Positions 7,281 to 10,528 of a stretch of 10,528 nucleotides of DNA are shown piece by piece. Location of the stretch: the NCBI GenBank assembly GCA_025455285.1, contig JALOMU010000016.1, forward strand, positions 1-10,528, in the 5' to 3' direction. The position numbers and the translations under genes were made by a program. Each line of letters starts with the position of its first letter. Position 1 is the stretch's first letter. The notes under the pieces were generated by a model, which was given only the letters and a program-made list of their open reading frames with translations, was not told the DNA's origin and searched no databases. This DNA comes from Flavihumibacter sp. GTDB lineage: Bacteria > Bacteroidota > Bacteroidia > Chitinophagales > Chitinophagaceae.

Positions 7281-7616
7281 TTATTGAGACTCCGTAACGA
7301 TCGTGAACCAAAGCTTGTAGGAAGCATCTCCGTTTTCAACTACCGCCTCTTGCTCCATATTGGGTGTAAAATCAGCAAGGAATATGGTACCAATCAAATC
7401 ATTCGGACTCACATCATCTTTCTCCCAAACCTCTATAGAGTGCTGGCTATTTTCCGTAAGGGTTACCTCCCTGGAAATTTTTTTAGTTTGGTGATTTGTC
7501 ATTTCACCGACCTCGATTGTCCGGGGAAATCCATTATTAACAAGCAAGAAGATATCGTCTTTTCCAGTATAGTCATCCTGTTTGAGGCAGGTGACTGCAT
7601 CAATGATCAGAAACAT
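7281..7616 (-). CDS. Small C2-like domain protein, first gene of the four-gene block
   Basis: This 111-residue protein looks like one beta-sandwich domain. The N-terminus FLIIDAVTCLKQDDYTGKDD (2-21), followed by IFLLVNNG, and the later SIEVWEKDDVSPNDLIGTIF (60-79) match the strand, acidic loop, strand pattern of C2-like domains, in which Asp-rich loops bind calcium and membranes or proteins. Acidic residues are present at 14-15, 20-21, 67-68 and 73, so calcium binding is possible but unproven. There is no signal peptide. It begins the block, with a weak promoter match 22 bases upstream, and is followed 23 bases later by the 479-aa protein. It may be a targeting or assembly partner of the three larger products. 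The fold call is moderate, the role a guess. Confidence 0.7.
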   Translation of the reverse strand: MFLIIDAVTCLKQDDYTGKDDIFLLVNNGFPRTIEVGEMTNHQTKKISREVTLTENSQHSIEVWEKDDVSPNDLIGTIFLADFTPNMEQEAVVENGDASYKLWFTIVTESQ

Positions 7617-7637
7617 ACTATCAGATTTGAAGAATAC

Positions 7638-7645
7638 TAAAGATA
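7638..7645 (-). promoter_or_regulatory. Candidate -7 element (TATCTTTA) of the four-gene block
   Basis: Read on the minus strand, TATCTTTA matches the Bacteroidota TAnnTTTG consensus at five of the six fixed positions. It lies about 21 bases before the ATG at 7616, giving a leader of roughly 15 bases. No clear -33 element precedes it. The other three genes of the block have gaps of 1-23 bases, so this would be the only promoter needed. Confidence 0.4.
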
Positions 7646-7725
7646 CGAATAAATAGAATGGGAAAAAAGGGGAAAAACCCCGTATAAGCGTATTTGAGCT
7701 AAGAAAGATGAATCATTTAAACTTA

Positions 7726-7845
7726 TTCAGAAATTGTCCTGTGCGTCCTCTGCAAGAATAGTTGTACTAACTCATTTGAATTTCGTTTGTCATATTCGAT
7801 TGCAATATCGGGTTTAACAGGCTCTTTCAGACCCCCTGGATTTTT
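7726..7845 (-). other. Start-less open frame in the 253-base intergenic region, possible gene remnant
   Basis: On the minus strand, 40 codons are open between a TAA before 7845 and the TAA at 7723-7725. There is no ATG. The translation (for example PDIAIEYDKRNSNELVQLFL near the middle) reads like ordinary protein rather than low-complexity sequence. It may be the decayed tail of a gene lost between the Crp-like gene and the four-gene block, or chance. I do not recognise the family. Apart from this and the promoter candidate, bases 7617-7869 hold only a short GGGGAAAAACCCC inverted repeat (7669-7681). Confidence 0.2.
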
Positions 7846-7869
7846 TTACTATGTAAGTTTCATTTTAAA

Positions 7870-8487
7870 TTACAGCAAGGAAATGTAATTCTTTTCCATA
7901 TAAGAATTATTTACTACTAGTTGTTTCCTAATTCGGCTAAGGCTTTGAGTTGAAATTCCAAGATAAGAAGCAATATATTTTTGAGGTGTACGATATATCA
8001 TATCGGGTTTTTTGGTTAACAGATCAAAATATCGGTCAGTAGCTGTTTTTGTAATCATTTCAATCTGCTGCATTTGTTTCTGAACAAAAAGGGCTTCCAG
8101 TGTAAATCGGCTGAATTTATCTCCATAATCAACATCGCAAACCAGCTTGTTAAAATTTTCTTTTGAAATCCTGAATAGCTCCGTTGATTCCAAAGTCACC
8201 ACTTCCAGTAAGCTCGGTTTTTGTAAAAAAAAGGACATGAAATCGCCCAATAATTCTCCTTCGTAGCACAAGTCTGTACATACAAACTTATTGTTATTCC
8301 ATAGTAAGACACCACCGCTTCCTTGTAAAATGAAATATAAATACTTTTCAGTGGAACCAGCGATTTTAATAATTTCATTTTTTTTTGTTACAATTACATC
8401 GCCTAATTTGAAAAATAAATTCCACTCTTCAAAAGGTATATTTATATAAGGCTCAAAAACTCGTTTAATAATATCTTCTATTTGCAT
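7870..8487 (-). CDS. Crp/Fnr-family transcriptional regulator (205 aa)
   Basis: The N-terminal part (about 20-120) is a cyclic-nucleotide-binding-like beta-barrel: [20 protein letters not shown] (29-48), [13 protein letters not shown] (50-62) and a later [13 protein letters not shown] (75-87) in the place of the phosphate-binding cassette. The Arg needed to hold cAMP is absent from that cassette, so cAMP is probably not the ligand. A long helix (about 123-150) leads to a short C-terminal helix-turn-helix, [24 protein letters not shown] (167-190), close to that of the other Crp-like regulator in this window. Such proteins in Bacteroidota usually have unknown signals. The gene stands alone at the end of the right-hand series, 160 bases from the START-domain gene, and has an inverted repeat in its upstream region that may be an operator. 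Confidence 0.88.
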   Translation of the reverse strand: MQIEDIIKRVFEPYINIPFEEWNLFFKLGDVIVTKKNEIIKIAGSTEKYLYFILQGSGGVLLWNNNKFVCTDLCYEGELLGDFMSFFLQKPSLLEVVTLESTELFRISKENFNKLVCDVDYGDKFSRFTLEALFVQKQMQQIEMITKTATDRYFDLLTKKPDMIYRTPQKYIASYLGISTQSLSRIRKQLVVNNSYMEKNYISLL

Positions 8488-8551
8488 AGCTCTCTAGTTT
8501 TTAAATATTCTCCGACTTTGCATGCATTTCCCTTTCATTAAACGTGACATG

Positions 8552-8572
8552 TAAAGATGCAAACTATCTTTA
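8552..8572. promoter_or_regulatory. Inverted repeat TAAAGAT-N7-ATCTTTA upstream of the Crp-like gene
   Basis: Perfect 7-bp arms with a seven-base spacer lie 65 bases before the ATG at 8487, in the 160-base gap (8488-8647) after the START-domain gene. The outer base G8551 makes the left arm GTAAAGAT, the half-site also found at 9741-9747. The layout of 5-7-bp arms with a short spacer suits a Crp/Fnr-type dimer site. No good TAnnTTTG match was found next to it. A second, looser pair (TTTGCAT at 8517-8523 and ATGCAAA at 8557-8563) overlaps it. Confidence 0.35.
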
Positions 8573-8647
8573 TACCTGCCAGAAAGTGTACGCCCTTTAA
8601 AATGCAGCGTTATCCGTTCATTTACCTTATTTTACTTTTGGTAGACC

Positions 8648-9256
8648 CTATTTTAAGAATGGCCGTTGGTTTAACAATACAATTCTTTTAAGTGCTAGGA
8701 ATGTCTGAAATGGCATTTCATGAATTCTTGGATTTATCAACCAGGAGGGAATTTTTTGGGAAGGTTCGGAATGAAAATAATAGGTGATGGTAGTATTACC
8801 TCCCTTTTGCTCCAACAAAATAAAGCCACTCGCTTTTTTTAATGTGAACTTGCAATTCGTGGCACTATTGTTTCCTGTTATGGTGATGATACGTTTGTTA
8901 TCCTTCTTAGCATCAAAATTCATTGTAAACTGCATACACTCATTAGCGTATGGCCAGGGGTAGTCAGTTTCCAATACAAACTGTTGGTTAGTTTCGTTTT
9001 GACTGATTAATTTTACAGAGGAAGTAAAGGCAAACCAGTCAGGATATCTACGCACATCTTTTAGAATTTTCACAATATCTGCCTCACTAGCCTCTAGTGA
9101 CATCTCTGCTTTAAAAGCAAAGTAGGAACTTCCGGAAACAGAACCTACCCATATACGGATTCCATCTTTTTCTTTTGCCAGTTTAAAAACCTGCTGAGCT
9201 ATAATTTTTATACCAGAAAAAAAAAGGCAAGGCAACATTATTATCCACTTTCTCAT
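8648..9256 (-). CDS. Secreted START/SRPBCC lipid-binding-like domain protein
   Basis: This 202-residue protein begins with a clear signal peptide: MRK, a hydrophobic core (4-19) and probable cleavage after IIA before QQ (20/21). The mature part shows a START-type helix-grip pattern: AFKAEMSLEASEADIVKILK (47-66), the DVRRYPDWF motif (67-75), then the strands of the groove (for example QQFVLETDYPWPYANE, 91-106) and a C-terminal helix with NPRIHEMPFQTFLALKR (175-191). START domains bind hydrophobic ligands such as lipids, so it may carry or sense a lipid in the periplasm; the ligand is not evident. Its start is four bases after the stop of the upstream membrane protein gene, so the two are one operon. 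The family is clear, the function inferred. Confidence 0.85.
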   Translation of the reverse strand: MRKWIIMLPCLFFSGIKIIAQQVFKLAKEKDGIRIWVGSVSGSSYFAFKAEMSLEASEADIVKILKDVRRYPDWFAFTSSVKLISQNETNQQFVLETDYPWPYANECMQFTMNFDAKKDNKRIITITGNNSATNCKFTLKKASGFILLEQKGGNTTITYYFHSEPSQKIPSWLINPRIHEMPFQTFLALKRIVLLNQRPFLK

Positions 9257-9260
9257 ACCC

Positions 9261-9668
9261 TTACACCTGTTCTTTGTATTTTATTAGTTTGAGGAAATAG
9301 CCAATAAATACAATACAAAACAGAAAATCACCAATTACGATAATTAGTATTTTTTGATTCGCCAGATTAGCCAGGAATAACTGTAATTCTGAAATGGCAA
9401 ATACCAATTTACCTATTCCGCCAACTAAAGCAATACCCCATTGTTTAACTGGATTATATGCTACCAATAGATAGCCAATAAAAAAAAGAAAGGTGGTTCC
9501 CCAGGCACCTCTATATATCTCGTAAATAAGAGGATCGGTCAGTGGTTGGTCAAATAATCCTTCAAAAGTGTAAGCCGTATTAAAATAACCAAAGCAGGCA
9601 CCAATCAAATTCCATAACGCGGCAAGTAAGAAGACCCAGGAATAAAAAGAAAAGTCTTTAGCACGCAT
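9261..9668 (-). CDS. Small four-helix membrane protein, unknown function
   Basis: This 135-residue protein is mostly membrane: hydrophobic segments lie at about 8-28, 52-71, 77-98 and 106-128, with a short positively charged C-terminus (KLIKYKEQV). I do not recognise a named family; many similar 4-helix proteins in Bacteroidota are unannotated. The ATG at 9668 is supported by a perfect -7 element about 35 bases upstream. The stop is four bases before the secreted START-domain gene, which suggests the two act together, for instance at the membrane on the same lipid, but the sequence does not show that directly. A Crp-like regulator gene lies just upstream on the same strand, and inverted repeats in the 81-base gap may be its binding site. 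Confidence 0.8.
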   Translation of the reverse strand: MRAKDFSFYSWVFLLAALWNLIGACFGYFNTAYTFEGLFDQPLTDPLIYEIYRGAWGTTFLFFIGYLLVAYNPVKQWGIALVGGIGKLVFAISELQLFLANLANQKILIIVIGDFLFCIVFIGYFLKLIKYKEQV

Positions 9669-9701
9669 AAATAATTGATTTTGTACCCTTTATCAGCAAT
9701 A

Positions 9702-9709
9702 CAAAACTA
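9702..9709 (-). promoter_or_regulatory. -7 promoter element TAGTTTTG of the membrane protein-START operon
   Basis: Read on the minus strand, TAGTTTTG matches TAnnTTTG exactly. It lies 33 bases before the ATG at 9668, giving a leader of about 28 bases. The inverted repeats at 9724-9746 lie where a -33 element and activator or repressor sites would be expected. No clear TTG at the standard spacing was found. Confidence 0.55.
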
Positions 9710-9723
9710 AGATTCCAGGCAAC

Positions 9724-9747
9724 TAAAGATCTTTACATAGGTAAAGA
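9724..9747. promoter_or_regulatory. Two overlapping inverted repeats between the Crp-like gene and the membrane protein-START operon
   Basis: TAAAGATCTTTA (9724-9735) is a perfect 12-bp palindrome. Overlapping it, TCTTTAC-ATAG-GTAAAGA (9730-9747) is a perfect 7-bp inverted repeat with a four-base spacer. The core TTTAC-N4-GTAAA has the geometry of Crp/Fnr sites (5-bp arms, short spacer). It starts just after the Crp-like stop codon (9750-9752) and lies upstream of the operon's -7 element, so it could be the operator or a weak AT-rich terminator hairpin. I favour operator because the half-site GTAAAGA recurs next to the second Crp-like gene. Confidence 0.4.
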
Positions 9748-9749
9748 AA

Positions 9750-10337
9750 TCAAATTGGTTTTTTCTTTACAGCCAACTCTTTTCTAATGCGACTGAGTTG
9801 AATGGCTGAAATTCCTAAATAAGAGGCGATGTGATACTGTGGAATAAGTTGCTCCAAAGACGGAAACTCATCCTTGAATACCAAATAACGTTGCGTGGCA
9901 TTCAGCAGTACAATGTCTAATTCTTTTTTTTCTTTTTCTATGAAATAATATTCAGCAATTTTTCTTACCAGTCGTTCCAGATCCTGATGTTCGTCAAAAA
10001 AATGAACCAATTCTGCATAATTACAGGAATATACTATACAATCAGTAAGCGCCTGTTGCGCAATTAAGTTTGGCCTGGAAGTCAATAGGGACGAATAAGC
10101 TCCTATGATACTTGGACCAACAAAAAACTGTTTGTTGTATTCTTTACCTGCTGTATTAGAAAAGAAAGCTCGGACAACTCCGGATTCTAAAAAACCGATT
10201 TTTTTTGCCACTTGATTTTGTTTAGCAAAAAATTGATCTTTCAATATTTTTTCTGGAGTAAGCAGTTGTGATAGTTTAAACCATGTATCGCTATTAATTG
10301 GCGAAATGGCATTAATATAAGCAATGATATTTTCCAA
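9750..10337 (-). CDS. Crp/Fnr-family transcriptional regulator (195 aa) with probable TTG start
   Basis: The N-terminus MENIIAYINAISPIN matches the usual opening of short Bacteroidota Crp-like regulators, so I take the TTG at 10337 as the start; no ATG is available in frame between the upstream TGA and this point. A cyclic-nucleotide-binding-like domain covers about 18-115 (for example KKIGFLESGVVRAFFSNTAG at 45-64), a long linker helix follows (about 118-145), and the C-terminal helix-turn-helix is [20 protein letters not shown] (165-184) plus RKELAV. The cAMP-contact Arg/Glu cassette is not evident, so the signal is unknown. The recognition helix is nearly the same as in the 205-aa regulator. 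It precedes the membrane protein-START operon by 81 bases and may control it. Its first 97 bases overlap the partial membrane protein gene upstream. Confidence 0.85.
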   Translation of the reverse strand: MENIIAYINAISPINSDTWFKLSQLLTPEKILKDQFFAKQNQVAKKIGFLESGVVRAFFSNTAGKEYNKQFFVGPSIIGAYSSLLTSRPNLIAQQALTDCIVYSCNYAELVHFFDEHQDLERLVRKIAEYYFIEKEKKELDIVLLNATQRYLVFKDEFPSLEQLIPQYHIASYLGISAIQLSRIRKELAVKKKPI

Positions 10338-10528
10338 TTTTGAATATTTATCGAATCAGTTACTAAAATATAAAATTGATAAATACCCCATCCAAAAAAA
10401 ATTATGTTCCTCGCTAAAATGTATCGCTTCTCATTATTCACCAGAAGTGCCAATCCATATACCGGAAATCCCGGGAGCACATAGTACCAATGATCTACGC
10501 CCCCCACCACAAGTCCAACCATCAAAAC
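10241..10528 (-). CDS. Partial small membrane protein (C-terminal part), start beyond the window
   Basis: The frame is open from the window's right edge to a stop at 10241 (95 codons). A possible ATG is at 10522, but the frame continues to the edge, so the true start may lie outside. Residues around GLVVGGVDHWYYVLPGFPVY and NNEKRYILARNIIFFGWGIY show two or three membrane segments separated by a charged loop, a coherent protein. After about residue 60 the last 35 codons overlap the Crp-like gene's N-terminus in another frame by 97 bases and look less protein-like (QNWKISLLILM and on). This tail may be a read-through extension after loss of a stop codon or a frameshift. I do not recognise the family. 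Confidence 0.5.
   Translation of the reverse strand, partial: VLMVGLVVGGVDHWYYVLPGFPVYGLALLVNNEKRYILARNIIFFGWGIYQFYILVTDSINIQNWKISLLILMPFRQLIAIHGLNYHNCLLQKKY

Noticed and set aside
7258..7311. N-terminal extension of the 479-aa protein from a TTG at 7311, with a hydrophobic stretch like a signal peptide
   Set aside because: It overlaps the end of the C2-like gene and starts at TTG; the ATG at 7257 fits the operon spacing, so the apparent hydrophobic leader is not credited.
7284..7640. 118-codon plus-strand frame opposite the C2-like gene
   Set aside because: Antisense to a frame with a recognisable C2-like pattern; the plus-strand translation has no domain-like features.
7669..7681. GGGGAAAAACCCC inverted repeat as a terminator
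   Set aside because: The stem is only four base pairs with no T-run directly after it; too weak to call.

Overview
The window looks like chromosomal DNA of a Bacteroidota bacterium, probably near the Chitinophagales/Sphingobacteriales. The DNA is AT-rich and the leaders are short with weak Shine-Dalgarno sequences. Several upstream regions carry matches to the Bacteroidota -7 promoter element TAnnTTTG. Two genes encode the short Crp-like regulators common in this phylum. This placement is inference; there is no rRNA or other marker gene.

Left part (plus strand, 85-3248): a DoxX-like membrane protein, a TetR-family repressor, a hotdog-fold acyl-CoA thioesterase and a FabF-type ketosynthase. 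Two near-identical palindromes, one in front of the TetR gene and one in front of the thioesterase gene, suggest that the repressor controls itself and the thioesterase-ketosynthase pair. The repressor has a Cys/Lys pair spaced as in the redox sensor NemR, so the module may be a stress-responsive adjustment of acyl chains.

Middle part (minus strand, 7616 down to 3245): a compact four-gene block of unrecognised function. In transcription order it encodes a 111-aa C2-like domain protein, a 479-aa protein, its 487-aa divergent paralogue, and a 362-aa protein with Tudor/SH3-like N-terminal segments and a Ser/Thr-rich C-terminal hairpin-like region resembling aerolysin/ETX-MTX2 toxins. None has an obvious signal peptide. 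The two large proteins share a C-terminal module, but only the first keeps two Gly/Ser-rich aromatic segments. This is the best candidate for an undescribed system, possibly a multi-component membrane-active complex; that function is inference only. The block ends tail-to-tail with the ketosynthase gene, overlapping it by 4 bp.

Right part (minus strand, 10528 down to 7870): the end of a small membrane protein gene running off the window, a Crp/Fnr-like regulator starting at TTG inside it, a small four-helix membrane protein, a secreted START/SRPBCC-domain protein, and a second Crp/Fnr-like regulator. The two regulators have nearly the same recognition helix, and GTAAAGA/TCTTTA inverted repeats lie in the two intergenic regions next to them.

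I saw no tRNA, rRNA, CRISPR array, insertion sequence or attachment site. The only sizeable gene-poor stretch is 7617-7869 (253 bases), which holds a promoter candidate and a start-less open frame.
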